From assembly GCF_002127215.1 (NCBI RefSeq), contig NZ_NFUT01000001.1, positions 919,095-983,094 of the forward strand: a stretch of DNA of 64,000 bases, given 5' to 3'. Shown in pieces: positions 39,379 to 48,573 of this stretch. Below the pieces are notes generated by a model, which was not told where the DNA came from, did no database searches, and saw nothing but the letters and a program-made list of their open reading frames with translations. Every line of letters starts with the position of its first letter. The stretch's first letter is position 1. The DNA is from Hydrogenophaga sp. IBVHS2. GTDB taxonomy: Bacteria > Pseudomonadota > Gammaproteobacteria > Burkholderiales > Burkholderiaceae_C. Made by a program: the position numbers and the translations under genes.

Positions 39379-40761
39379 ATGGGCAAGGGCCGTTGGAACG
39401 AGAAGGCACAGGGCATGGTGGTGCCGGCATTGGCGGTGGGGCTGACCCTGGCGCTGGCCCTGTTCATGAGCGGGGCGGCGAGGGCAGCGGAGCCGGCCCT
39501 GGACCTGATGAAGGCCTACGAGGCCGCCCGCAAGAACGACCCTGCCTACAAGGGCGCTGTGGCCGAACGCGATGCCGGGCGGGAATTCGAGGAGATCGGC
39601 CGGGCCCGGCTGCTGCCCAGCGTCAATGCCGTGAGCACCTCCAACCGCAACAACGCCAAGGTGACCACCGCCGGCGGCCCCACCCAGGACCGGGGCCAGT
39701 ACAGCAGCAGCAGCACCAGCCTGCAGCTGCGCCAGCCGCTGTACAACCGGGAAGCCTGGGCGTCGAGCGCCCAGGGACAGGCCCGCACGGCCGCCAGCGA
39801 TGCGGCCTTCCGGGCCCGCGATCAGGAACTGATCGTGCGCGTGTTCGATGCCTATGCCAAGGCGGTCGTGGCCCAGGAGCAGGTGGAGCTGGTGCAGGCC
39901 CAGCTCAAGGCACTGGACGAGCAGCTGCGGGCCAACGAACAGCGGTTCACCCGGGGTGAAGGCACCCGCACCGACGTGCTGGAGACCGGTGCCAAGCGGG
40001 CGCTGGTGCAGGCCCGGCTGATCGAGGCCCAGGACGCCGACCAGAATGCCCGCAACGCCCTGCAGGCGGTCATCGGCATGCCGGTGCAGCGCGTGGGCCG
40101 GCTCAAGGTGGCTGGTCGGGCCGCCGCCGCCGAGATGGAGCCGCTGGACGCCTGGCGTTCCCGTGTGACCGATACCAACGGCGAGATCGAGAGCCTGCGC
40201 CAGGCGGTGGAGGTGGCCCGGCAGGAACTGCGGCGGGCCGAAGGCGGTCATCACCCCAAGCTGGATCTGGTGATGTCCACCGGGCGCACGCAATCCGACA
40301 CCACCGCCACCTTCCAGCAGACCACCCGCAACCGCAGCGTGGGCCTGGAACTGACGGTGCCCATCTATGCCGGGGGCGCGATCTCGGCCCAGGCCCGCCA
40401 GGCCGCAGCGCAACTCACCAAGGCCGAGGCCGACCTCGAGGCCCGCACCGGCGAGCTGATGGTCGAACTGCACCGGCAGTACGCCCTGCAGCGCAACAGC
40501 ACCAGCCGCATTGCCGCGCTGCAGTCGGCGGTGGAGAGCAGCTCGGTGCTGATCGAGGCCACCCGCAAGAGCGTGGTCGGCGGCGAGCGGACCAACATCG
40601 ATGTGCTCGATGCCCAGGAGCGTCTGGCCCAGGCCGAACGCGACCTGATCGAGGCCCGCAACCAGCAGCTGCTGGCCGGTCTGCGGCTGCGCAGCCTGGC
40701 CGGTGTGCTGCAGGAAGCCGACCTGCAGGTGGTGGCGCGGGAGTTCGACGCCGCCAAGTAA
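39379..40761 (+). CDS. TolC-family outer-membrane channel of the type I system
   Basis: The product has 460 residues. An in-frame ATG at 39319 overlaps the adaptor stop, but ATG 39379 is preceded by GAGGGAGG and directly gives a signal peptide (ALAVGLTLALALFMSGAARA), so I prefer it. The mature protein begins with ALDLMKAYEAARKNDPAYKG, the typical TolC opening, and contains two homologous helical/strand halves (second near ELTVPIYAGGAISAQARQAA). It completes the three-part export path for the RTX peroxidase. No clear terminator follows within the 219-base gap. Confidence 0.93.
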   Translation: MGKGRWNEKAQGMVVPALAVGLTLALALFMSGAARAAEPALDLMKAYEAARKNDPAYKGAVAERDAGREFEEIGRARLLPSVNAVSTSNRNNAKVTTAGGPTQDRGQYSSSSTSLQLRQPLYNREAWASSAQGQARTAASDAAFRARDQELIVRVFDAYAKAVVAQEQVELVQAQLKALDEQLRANEQRFTRGEGTRTDVLETGAKRALVQARLIEAQDADQNARNALQAVIGMPVQRVGRLKVAGRAAAAEMEPLDAWRSRVTDTNGEIESLRQAVEVARQELRRAEGGHHPKLDLVMSTGRTQSDTTATFQQTTRNRSVGLELTVPIYAGGAISAQARQAAAQLTKAEADLEARTGELMVELHRQYALQRNSTSRIAALQSAVESSSVLIEATRKSVVGGERTNIDVLDAQERLAQAERDLIEARNQQLLAGLRLRSLAGVLQEADLQVVAREFDAAK

Positions 40762-40980
40762 TACTTTTCAAGGAAAAACCCGGAAAAATCCGTGCGGTTT
40801 TCCGCTGATTGATGACTTCTGTGTTCTGGTTCTGACATATCTCGTTACAGACGCTGGCATTTTCAGACACTTCGAGATACCTTCACGGGTACCCGTTCAG
40901 ATCAGGTTCATTTAAGGAACTTTCTGGGCGTCCAGCAGCCGTCGCGCATCCCCGTGGCGGCTTGTTCGGGGAGACATCCT

Positions 40981-41793
40981 GTGAAGAGCGCCACGCCTGT
41001 CCGCGACACCATCGACAACCTGTTCGGACTGACCACCCGGTCGAGCCAGCCACCCGAAACCCGCCACTCGCATGCGTCGATGTGGCCGGACTTCCTCACC
41101 ACCGAGCCGGGCCGGCTGGTGCGTGTGATCCTGATCGACGACGACCCCCACATCCGCTGCGTCATCGCCGGCGAGCTGGTGTCGGACATGCGCATCGATC
41201 TGGTCGGTCAGGCCGACTGTGCCCGCAGCGGCAAGCGGCTGATCTCCAGCACCGAATTCGACGTGATGATCGTCGACCTCAACCTGGGCGACGGCTCCGG
41301 GTTCGAGCTGATCGAGCACATGAAGCGGGTGCGCAACCATGCCGAGGCGATCGTGGTGTCCATCATGGACGACGAACAACGCGCCATCCGGGCGTTCGAG
41401 CTGGGCGCCACGGGCTACCTGGTGAAGAACTCCTGGTTCGGCAGCTTTGCGCAGGCGGTGCTTCAGGTGTGCAACGGCGGGGCGTCCATCACGCCCAACC
41501 TGGCGCGTCGCCTGCTGCAGAAGTTCGAGACCCCGGCCTCCGGCGCCGGCATGGCGGCCCGCGCTCCGGCACCGTCGAGTGCGGCGGGCGGCCCGTCCGG
41601 CCACACCCTGTCCGAGCGCGAATGCGAAGTGCTCCGCCTGGTGGCCCTGGGCCACACCAGCCCCGAGATCGCCCAGCAGCTCACCTTGAGCGTGCAGACG
41701 GTCAACACGCACATCCGCAACATCTACCGCAAGCTGCAGGTGAAGTCGCGGGCGCAGGCGGTGTCGATGGCCGCTCACCAGCGCATCATCTGA
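40981..41793 (+). CDS. NarL/LuxR-type response regulator (second copy)
   Basis: The product has 270 residues from GTG 40981, which has GGGGAG (40968-40973) seven bases upstream; a GTG at 40954 is also in frame. Receiver residues are complete: VILIDDDPHIRCV, VDLNLGDGSGF, Ser in VVSIMDD and Lys in GYLVKNSW. The LuxR domain is LSERECEVLRLVALGHTSPE with LSVQTVNTHIRNIYRKLQ. A flexible Ala/Pro linker (about 190-205) joins the domains. It is a close paralogue of the regulator at 27234, lies directly after the type I secretion genes, and is followed by its own kinase. Confidence 0.92.
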   Translation: MKSATPVRDTIDNLFGLTTRSSQPPETRHSHASMWPDFLTTEPGRLVRVILIDDDPHIRCVIAGELVSDMRIDLVGQADCARSGKRLISSTEFDVMIVDLNLGDGSGFELIEHMKRVRNHAEAIVVSIMDDEQRAIRAFELGATGYLVKNSWFGSFAQAVLQVCNGGASITPNLARRLLQKFETPASGAGMAARAPAPSSAAGGPSGHTLSERECEVLRLVALGHTSPEIAQQLTLSVQTVNTHIRNIYRKLQVKSRAQAVSMAAHQRII

Positions 41794-41839
41794 ATGCCCC
41801 GGCCGTCCCGGCCGCCCCGCACCTTGCCCTGAACAACCC

Positions 41840-43123
41840 ATGGACCCGGTCGCTCACCAGTTCGGACCCCTGGCCGGACTGGTGGCCATTTTCCTGACCG
41901 TGTCGGTGCTGGCGGTCGCGGGCCGTCAGCGCGAGCAGCGCGGGCTCGACCTCGTCATGGCGCTGGGCTTGCTGGCCTGGATGGTTTTCCTGGTGTGGCA
42001 ACCCCGCTTTGCGCCGACGCCGCCGGGGCCGGTGGACGAGTTCGTCGAGCACATGGGATTCCAGCTCTGTGTGTCGGCCGCCTGCGGCCTGGCCCTGACC
42101 GGCGCCCGGGTCCAGGGCCATCTGCCCTGGCTGGTCTGGACCTACCAGCTGGTGGGCGGGGGCGGCATCCTGCTCATCTGGACCATCAGCGGGTTGCCGT
42201 ACTGGTTCGATTTCTGGGAGGCCACCAACTGGATCGTGGTGGGCGGGGTGCTGGCCGTGCTGGCCCAGCACTGGGCCCGCCGGCGCGAGCAGCGCACCAT
42301 GGGCATCCTGCTGCTGTCGGTGGTGCTGCTGGTGTACGGGCTGCTGGCCGATGTCTGGCACCACCCCACCTCGCGGGTGGCCATCGCCGGCATGTTCATC
42401 TACCCCGCGGCACTGGTCGGCCTGTGGTCGCTGGTGTCCGCACAGGTGCGGTCCGACATGGCCGTGCACCGCGACGGTCAGCGTGAACTGCAGCGCCAGC
42501 GCATCGCCCAGGACGTGCACGATGGCGTCGGGTCGCAGCTGGTGGCCATCCTGTCCTCGCTCGACCTGCGCCAGCCCGACCAGAAGGCGCTGGCCATCGC
42601 GCTGGAGCAGTGCCTGCTCGACCTGAAGATCACGGTGGACAGCCTGCAGCAGGAGACCCCCAGCCTGCTTGACGGACTCGCCATGCTGCGCTACCGCATC
42701 CAGCCCAGCCTGACCCGGCTGGGCGTGGAACTGGCCTGGCAACTGCAGGACCATGAGGCCATCCGGCGCTTGCCGTCGCTGCGCGTCACCCACAGCCTGC
42801 GGATCGCCCAGGAAGCGGTGGCCAACGTGCTGCGCCATTCCGATGCCGGCTGCATGACGGTGATCTGCCGTTACCTGCCCGATGTGCACGAGGTGGAGCT
42901 GGTGGTGCGGGATGACGGGCGGGGTCTGCCCCTGGCGTCCGACGAGCGAGGGCGGGTGGGCCGGGGCCTGACCGGCATGCGGCGCAGGGCCCAGGAAGCC
43001 GGTCTGCGGCTGGAGATCCGGAGCCAGCCGACGCTGGGCACCACGGTGGAGCTGCGCATTCCGGGCCCGGACCGGCCCCACGAGCCGGCCCAGCCCGAGC
43101 GCCTGGGATACGCCTCGGTGTGA
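41840..43123 (+). CDS. Membrane histidine kinase, HisKA_3 type (second copy)
   Basis: This 427-residue kinase has about seven or eight N-terminal membrane segments with short loops. The phospho-acceptor helix is RQRIAQDVHDGVGSQLVAIL. The ATPase domain has QEAVANVLRHSDA, VRDDGRGLPLAS and GRGLTGMRRRAQEAG. The stretch between the His box and the ATPase domain (KALAIALEQCLLDLK) closely matches the first kinase, including the DGLAMLRYRIQPSLTRLGVE segment, so the two pairs are paralogues. It begins 46 bases after the second regulator. Confidence 0.9.
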   Translation: MDPVAHQFGPLAGLVAIFLTVSVLAVAGRQREQRGLDLVMALGLLAWMVFLVWQPRFAPTPPGPVDEFVEHMGFQLCVSAACGLALTGARVQGHLPWLVWTYQLVGGGGILLIWTISGLPYWFDFWEATNWIVVGGVLAVLAQHWARRREQRTMGILLLSVVLLVYGLLADVWHHPTSRVAIAGMFIYPAALVGLWSLVSAQVRSDMAVHRDGQRELQRQRIAQDVHDGVGSQLVAILSSLDLRQPDQKALAIALEQCLLDLKITVDSLQQETPSLLDGLAMLRYRIQPSLTRLGVELAWQLQDHEAIRRLPSLRVTHSLRIAQEAVANVLRHSDAGCMTVICRYLPDVHEVELVVRDDGRGLPLASDERGRVGRGLTGMRRRAQEAGLRLEIRSQPTLGTTVELRIPGPDRPHEPAQPERLGYASV

Positions 43124-43234
43124 CGCCCCGCGACCCGGGTCGCCCGGTGCCGGATCGGGCCGGGCGGCCAGCGGCCCTATGGCAAACTGCGCGGTTTTTT
43201 GCGGGCTGCAGCCCGCGCGACCGGAACACCGAGC

Positions 43235-45562
43235 ATGCATCACATCGTCGCGCAGATCGCGCAGGAAATCCGGGTACAGGTTCACCAGGTGCAGGCCGCT
43301 GTCGACCTGCTGGATGGTGGCGCAACCGTGCCCTTCATCGCCCGCTACCGCAAGGAAGCCACCGGCGGACTCGATGACGTGCAGCTGCGCGAACTGGAAT
43401 ACCGCCTGGGCTACCTGCGCGAGCTCACCGAACGGCGCGAGGCCATCCTGCGCAGCATCAACGAGCAGGGCAAGCTCACCCCCGAGCTGCAGGCGGCCAT
43501 CGACGCTGCGGCCACCAAGCAGGAGCTGGAAGACCTGTACCTGCCCTACAAGCCGCGCCGCCGCACCAAGGGCATGATCGCCCGCGAGGCCGGCATCGAA
43601 CCGCTGGCCGATGCGCTCTGGGCAGACCCCACGCTCGATCCGGCCACCGCTGCGGCCGCTCACGTCAGGCCCGAGAAGGGCGAGGACGGCTCCGACTTCA
43701 CCACCACCGCCGCCGTGCTCGATGGCGTGCGCGACATCCTCAGCGAGCGCTGGGCCGAGGACGCCGCCCTGGTGCAGAACCTGCGCGAGTGGCTGTGGCA
43801 GGAAGGGCTGTTCACCAGCAAGCTGGTGGCCGGGAAGGACGAGAACCAGCCCGACGTGGCCAAGTTCCGGGACTACTTCGACTACAGCGAACCCATCGGC
43901 AAGGTGCCCTCGCACCGCGCGCTGGCGGTGTTCCGGGGCCGGCAGCTGGAGCTGCTCGATGCGAAGCTGGTGTTGCCGGGCGCGGTCGAGCCGGGCGTGC
44001 CCAGCCTGGCCGAAGGCCGCATCGCGCTGCACCTGGGCTGGCGCCACCAGGGCAGGGCGGCCGACGACCTGCTGCGCAAGTGCGTGGCCTGGACCTGGCG
44101 CGTCAAGCTCAGCCTCTCCAGCGAGCGGGACCTGTTCACCCGACTGCGCGAAAACGCCGAGGCGGTGGCCATCAAGGTGTTTGCCGACAACCTGCGCGAC
44201 CTGCTGCTGGCCGCGCCCGCGGGCCCGAAGGTGGTCATGGGCCTGGACCCCGGCATCCGCACCGGCGTGAAGGTGGCGGTGGTCGATGCCACCGGCAAGC
44301 TGGTGGACACCGCCACCGTGTACCCCCATGAACCCCGGCGCGACTGGGACGGCTCGCTGCACGTGCTGGGCCAGCTCTGCCAGAAGCACGGCGTGCAGCT
44401 GATCGCCATCGGCAACGGCACCGCCAGCCGCGAGACCGACAAGCTCGCCGCCGACCTGATCAAGCGCCATCCCGGCATCCAGAAGGTGGTGGTGAGCGAA
44501 GCGGGGGCCTCGGTCTATTCCGCCAGCGAGTTCGCCAGCCAGGAAATGCCCGACGTGGACGTAAGCCTGCGGGGCGCGGCCAGCATCGCCCGCCGTCTGC
44601 AGGACCCACTGGCCGAGCTGGTGAAGATCGACCCCAAGAGCATCGGCGTGGGCCAGTACCAGCACGATGTGAATCAGAGCGAGCTGGCCCGCACCCTGGA
44701 TGCGGTGGTGGAGGACTGCGTCAACGGCGTCGGCGTGGACCTCAACACCGCCAGCGTGCCGCTGCTCTCGCGGGTGTCCGGCCTGTCCGGGGCGGTGGCC
44801 AAGGCGGTGGTGCGGTGGCGCGATGCCCACGGCGCGTTCCGCAACCGACAGCAACTCATGGACGTGGCGGGCCTGGGCGCCAAGACCTTCGAGCAGAGTG
44901 CCGGTTTCCTGCGCATCCGGGGCGGCGACAACCCGCTGGACATGACCGGCGTGCACCCGGAGTCCTATCCGGTCGTGCAGGCCATCGTCACCCGCGCCGG
45001 ACAGCCGGTGGAGCAGATCATGGGCCGACCCGAGGCGCTGCGTTCGCTCAAGCCCGAGCAGTTCGTGCAGGACGGTGTGGGTCTGCTGACCGTGCGCGAC
45101 ATCCTGGTCGAGCTGGAGAAGCCCGGTCGCGACCCGCGGCCGGACTTCCAGGTGGCCCGGTTCAACGAGGGGGTGGAAGACATAAAGGACCTGCGCGAAG
45201 GCATGGTGCTCGAGGGCACGGTCAGCAACGTCGCCCAGTTCGGTGCATTCGTGGACCTGGGTGTCCACCAGGACGGTCTGGTGCATGTCAGCCAGCTCAG
45301 CCACAAGTTCGTCAACGATGCCCGCGAGGTGGTCAAGACCGGCGACATCGTCAAGGTGAAGGTGGTGGAGGTGGATGTGGCTCGCCAGCGCATCGGATTG
45401 ACCATGAAGCTCGATGCGCCCACCGGCCGGCGCGAGGGCGGGCCGCGCGACAACCGTTTCGAGCCGTCCCGGGCGGGCCGCGGGGGCGGCCGGCAGGAGG
45501 CCGGAGCGCCATCGGCCATGGCCAGCGCCTTCGCGCGGCTGCAAGGGCAGCAGAAGCGCTGA
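43235..45562 (+). CDS. tex: Tex family RNA-binding transcription accessory protein
   Basis: Tex (775 residues) is a conserved multidomain cytoplasmic RNA-binding factor that affects transcription and stress tolerance. ATG 43235 gives the family N-terminus [20 protein letters not shown]. The order of domains is helical Tex N-terminal part, YqgF-like RNase H fold ([20 protein letters not shown]), helix-hairpin-helix units ([20 protein letters not shown]), and a C-terminal S1 domain ([20 protein letters not shown]). A basic Gly/Arg-rich tail follows. A 16-base palindrome sits before the start (43201-43216). Confidence 0.96.
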   Translation: MHHIVAQIAQEIRVQVHQVQAAVDLLDGGATVPFIARYRKEATGGLDDVQLRELEYRLGYLRELTERREAILRSINEQGKLTPELQAAIDAAATKQELEDLYLPYKPRRRTKGMIAREAGIEPLADALWADPTLDPATAAAAHVRPEKGEDGSDFTTTAAVLDGVRDILSERWAEDAALVQNLREWLWQEGLFTSKLVAGKDENQPDVAKFRDYFDYSEPIGKVPSHRALAVFRGRQLELLDAKLVLPGAVEPGVPSLAEGRIALHLGWRHQGRAADDLLRKCVAWTWRVKLSLSSERDLFTRLRENAEAVAIKVFADNLRDLLLAAPAGPKVVMGLDPGIRTGVKVAVVDATGKLVDTATVYPHEPRRDWDGSLHVLGQLCQKHGVQLIAIGNGTASRETDKLAADLIKRHPGIQKVVVSEAGASVYSASEFASQEMPDVDVSLRGAASIARRLQDPLAELVKIDPKSIGVGQYQHDVNQSELARTLDAVVEDCVNGVGVDLNTASVPLLSRVSGLSGAVAKAVVRWRDAHGAFRNRQQLMDVAGLGAKTFEQSAGFLRIRGGDNPLDMTGVHPESYPVVQAIVTRAGQPVEQIMGRPEALRSLKPEQFVQDGVGLLTVRDILVELEKPGRDPRPDFQVARFNEGVEDIKDLREGMVLEGTVSNVAQFGAFVDLGVHQDGLVHVSQLSHKFVNDAREVVKTGDIVKVKVVEVDVARQRIGLTMKLDAPTGRREGGPRDNRFEPSRAGRGGGRQEAGAPSAMASAFARLQGQQKR

Positions 45563-45578
45563 AACCGGGCCGGAGGGC

Positions 45579-45605
45579 TCAAGTCGGGGCGGCAGATGCC
45601 GATAC
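45579..45605 (+). promoter_or_regulatory. Sigma-28 (FliA) type promoter of the first HDOD gene
   Basis: TCAA (45579-45582), a 15-base spacer, then GCCGATAC (45598-45605) match the flagellar sigma-28 pattern TAAA-N15-GCCGATAA with two changes. The ATG is 64 bases downstream. The same arrangement precedes the next HDOD gene. Confidence 0.75.
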
Positions 45606-45668
45606 ATTTCGTAGCAGCTACCCGTACACCACGACCGCACCCTCCACGAACCCCTTTCTGGCTGCACC

Positions 45669-46496
45669 ATGGAACTCGACGCCCTCCTGAATTACCCCCG
45701 GGCCCTGCCGGCGATGTCACGCACCGTGACCGACCTGCTGACCGAGATGAACAAGGAAGATCCCAGCCCCAAGCGGGTGGCCGAGCTGGTGGGGCAGGAC
45801 CCGTCGCTCACCACCCGGGTGCTGCGGCTGTCCAACTCCGCCTTCTTCCGATCCAGCCGTCGCATCGGCAATGCCCAGGAGGCGGTGGCCTTGCTGGGCA
45901 TGACCCATGTGCGTTCGCTGGTGATGGCCGCAGCCCTGGGCGCCAGCTTCAAGGATGTGCCGGGCGTGAACCTGGCCCAGTTCTGGCGTTACAGCCTGCG
46001 GGTGGCCGAAATCTCGAAATCGCTGGCCGGGGTGCTGCGCCAGAACGAATCGAATGCCTACACCGCGGGCCTGATCCACTGCATCGGGGATCTGGTCATG
46101 CACATCGCCATGCCCGACGAAGTGGGTCCGCTGGACATGGTGGTGCCGCCGCTGGACCTGCAGCGGGCCGGTGCCGAGCGGGTCCGCTTCGGCTACACCT
46201 ATGCCGAGGTGGGCGCGGGCATGGTGGAACGCTGGCACTTCCCGGCCGAGATCGTCAGTGCGCTGCGCTTCCAGGCCGAGCCCTTCGAAGGCGACAACTA
46301 CGACACCCTGGGCGGCATCCTGCACCTGGCCTCGTGGCGGGCTCGCGCCGAAGAAATCCAGATGGACGACGCCGGGCTGGTGAGCACGTTCCCGGACCTG
46401 GTGGGCCTGACGCTGGGACTGGATCTGGAGAGTGTCCTGGGCAAGGACCCCGAGGAGTGGTCCTTCAGCCAGGCGCTGTCCGCCTTCATCGACTGA
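45669..46496 (+). CDS. HDOD domain signalling protein (first copy)
   Basis: The product has 275 residues, almost entirely one HDOD domain, a relative of HD phosphohydrolases that lacks their metal-dependent activity and serves in signalling. Features are LVGQDPSLTTRVLRLSNSAF, the region AVALLGMTHVRSLVMAAALG and the TAGLIHCIGDLVMH segment. It is full length and has no membrane segment. It is a close paralogue of the next gene. The sigma-28-like promoter implies expression with late flagellar and chemotaxis genes, so a role in motility or surface signalling is likely. Confidence 0.9.
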   Translation: MELDALLNYPRALPAMSRTVTDLLTEMNKEDPSPKRVAELVGQDPSLTTRVLRLSNSAFFRSSRRIGNAQEAVALLGMTHVRSLVMAAALGASFKDVPGVNLAQFWRYSLRVAEISKSLAGVLRQNESNAYTAGLIHCIGDLVMHIAMPDEVGPLDMVVPPLDLQRAGAERVRFGYTYAEVGAGMVERWHFPAEIVSALRFQAEPFEGDNYDTLGGILHLASWRARAEEIQMDDAGLVSTFPDLVGLTLGLDLESVLGKDPEEWSFSQALSAFID

Positions 46497-46516
46497 GGGC
46501 CCGCTGGGCCGGGTGC

Positions 46517-46543
46517 TCAAGTCCGCGCCGAAGCCGCCGATAC
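46517..46543 (+). promoter_or_regulatory. Sigma-28 (FliA) type promoter of the second HDOD gene
   Basis: TCAA (46517-46520), 15-base spacer, GCCGATAC (46536-46543): identical boxes and spacing to the promoter at 45579. The ATG follows 47 bases later. Confidence 0.75.
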
Positions 46544-46590
46544 ATCGGTCACAAGACGCCCGGACATCCCCACCAACAGGCAGACCCGCG

Positions 46591-47433
46591 ATGCACCTCG
46601 ACAAACTTCTCAAACAGCCCAACGCGCTGCCCTCGGCGCCCAAGGTGGTGCGCAAGCTGATCGAGTCCTTCGATCAGGACGAGGTCGATCCGATGCGCAT
46701 CGCCGCCCTCATCGAGGACGATCCGGTGCTCACCGCCCGGCTGCTCAAGACCGCCAACTCGGCCTTCTTCGGGCTGACGCGCAACGTCACCAATGCCCGG
46801 GAGGCCATGAGCGTGCTCGGCCTGATCAAGGTCCGTGCCCTGGTGATCGCAGCCTCGCTGGGCGAGGGCTTCCACGCCGTGGCGGGCGTCAACCTCAACC
46901 AGTTCTGGCGCTACAGCCTCAACACGGCCAATCTGTCCCGCTACATCGCGCTGCCCATCCGCATCGACGAGAACACGGCCTTCACCTCCGGCCTGATCCA
47001 CGGCATCGGCGAGCTGGTGATGCACGCCGGCATGCCCGAAGCCATGCTGGAACTCGACCGCAGCGTGCCCCTGCTTGACCTCAAGCGCTCCAAGGCCGAA
47101 CGGGGTCTGTTCGGCTACAGCTATGCGGAGGTCGGCGCTGCGCTGGCCAAGGAATGGAACTTCCCCAAACGCATGATCGACGCCATTCACCACCAGACGG
47201 CGCCGTTCGAGAACGATGTCTATGAGCCCATCGCCGGCGTGGTGCACATCGGCTCGTGGCGCGCCCGGGCCGAAGAGCAGTCCATGCGCAGCGAACTGCT
47301 GATCAACACCTACCCCGACCCGGTGGGTCTGGTGCTGGGCATCGACCCGGACACGGTGGTGGCCGAAGAGATCCCGTCCATCTCGCGCCATGCCGACCTG
47401 GTGGGCGGCTCCGACGACGACGAAGGCGCCTGA
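46591..47433 (+). CDS. HDOD domain signalling protein (second copy)
   Basis: The product has 280 residues from ATG 46591; the frame is open upstream only through the intergenic region. It has the same layout as the previous gene (LIEDDPVLTARLLKTANSAF, VLGLIKVRALVIAASLGEGF, FTSGLIHGIGELVMHAG, GYSYAEVGAALAKEWNFP). The two arose by duplication, and each keeps its own sigma-28-type promoter. The C-terminal end is acidic (GGSDDDEGA). Confidence 0.9.
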   Translation: MHLDKLLKQPNALPSAPKVVRKLIESFDQDEVDPMRIAALIEDDPVLTARLLKTANSAFFGLTRNVTNAREAMSVLGLIKVRALVIAASLGEGFHAVAGVNLNQFWRYSLNTANLSRYIALPIRIDENTAFTSGLIHGIGELVMHAGMPEAMLELDRSVPLLDLKRSKAERGLFGYSYAEVGAALAKEWNFPKRMIDAIHHQTAPFENDVYEPIAGVVHIGSWRARAEEQSMRSELLINTYPDPVGLVLGIDPDTVVAEEIPSISRHADLVGGSDDDEGA

Positions 47434-47473
47434 GGCCGCCAGGCCGGTGCCGGGCAACCGGCACAATCGCGGC

Positions 47474-48550
47474 ATGCAAGCGCTGCGACTCTATGCCGGC
47501 CCGGCCGCCCTTCGGCACATCCGGGCCAACGGCCTGAAACCCTCCGACATCGGCGCCATCCCGGCCGCTGCCGGTGGTCCCAAAGGGCTGATCCTGCTGG
47601 GCCTGGACCGGTTCCTGTTCGGTCAATGGCTGGCACCCACCACCCACCGCATCGAGCTGATCGGCGCGTCCATCGGCGCCTGGCGCATGGCCACGGCCTG
47701 TCTGGCCGATCCGGTGCCGGCGTTTCGACGGCTGGAGCACGACTACATCCACCAGCATTACGAGGTACCGCCGGGCCGCAGCCGCCCGCCAGCGCGGCAG
47801 GTCAGCGAATCGTTCCGCGCCAGCCTGGACCTGTTATATGGCGGCAGGATCGACCAGGTGCTCACCCATCCCCGGTGGCGCCTGCACATCGTCACGTCCC
47901 GGGGCAAGGGCCTGCTGTCCCGCGACGGAGCAGTCCGTACCCCGGTGGGCTATGCGGCGGCTTACATGGCCAACCTGGCAGGACGGCGGAACCTGGGCCG
48001 CTGGCTCGATCGTGTGGTGTTTTCCAGCGGCACCCCCGAGCTGCCTTTTGCCACCCATGACCTGCCCACCGCATCGGTGGGGCTGAACGGCGACAACTTC
48101 ATGCAGGCCCTGCAGGCCAGCTGCTCCATTCCCTTTGTTCTCGAGCCGGTGGCGGGCATTCCGGGCGCCCCCTCCGGGGCCTACTGGGATGGCGGCATCA
48201 CCGACTACCACCTGCACCTGCACTACCAGCTGCCGCCGACTTCGCCCATCGTCCTGTACCCGCACTTTCAGCAATCGGTGATTCCCGGCTGGCTCGACAA
48301 GGCGCTCAAGCGCCGTCATGGCAGCACCGCAGCGCTGGACTCCATGCTGGTGCTGGCGCCGGCGCCCGAGTGGGTGCAGCGGCTGCCGGGCGGCAAGCTG
48401 CCCGACCGCACCGATTTCACCCGCTACGGTCCCGACCTGGCAGGCCGGGTGGCCGCATGGACCGCCGCCACCGCCGCGAGCGAGCAGCTGGTGGACGAAT
48501 GGCAGGCCTGGCTGGCCCGACCCGACCTCTCCGTCGTCCGCCCGCTGTGA
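47474..48550 (+). CDS. Patatin-like phospholipase family protein
   Basis: The product is a 358-residue putative lipid acyl hydrolase. The nucleophile elbow is GASIGAW (Ser about residue 61) and the second catalytic residue is the Asp of YWDGGITDYH (about residue 239), forming the Ser-Asp dyad of patatins. The oxyanion loop AAAGGPKGL lies upstream of the elbow. There is no signal peptide, so it acts inside the cell or needs another route out. ATG 47474 was chosen over the longer upstream frame. The start of trhO overlaps or follows its stop within a few bases. Confidence 0.86.
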   Translation: MQALRLYAGPAALRHIRANGLKPSDIGAIPAAAGGPKGLILLGLDRFLFGQWLAPTTHRIELIGASIGAWRMATACLADPVPAFRRLEHDYIHQHYEVPPGRSRPPARQVSESFRASLDLLYGGRIDQVLTHPRWRLHIVTSRGKGLLSRDGAVRTPVGYAAAYMANLAGRRNLGRWLDRVVFSSGTPELPFATHDLPTASVGLNGDNFMQALQASCSIPFVLEPVAGIPGAPSGAYWDGGITDYHLHLHYQLPPTSPIVLYPHFQQSVIPGWLDKALKRRHGSTAALDSMLVLAPAPEWVQRLPGGKLPDRTDFTRYGPDLAGRVAAWTAATAASEQLVDEWQAWLARPDLSVVRPL

Positions 48551-48573
48551 GCGTGGACGGGATAATCGAAGAC

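Noticed and set aside
40781..40804. Stem CGGAAAA/TTTTCCG after the TolC-like gene
   Set aside because: It is AT-rich with a 10-base loop and no following T run, so it is too weak to call a terminator.
43130..43143. Palindrome GCGACCCGGGTCGC after the second kinase gene
   Set aside because: There is no T run and no loop; such palindromes arise often by chance at this GC content.
43201..43216. Perfect 16-base palindrome GCGGGCTGCAGCCCGC before tex
   Set aside because: The T run precedes rather than follows the stem, so it is not a terminator on the plus strand, and on the minus strand it is followed by A residues. It may be an operator, but nothing supports this.
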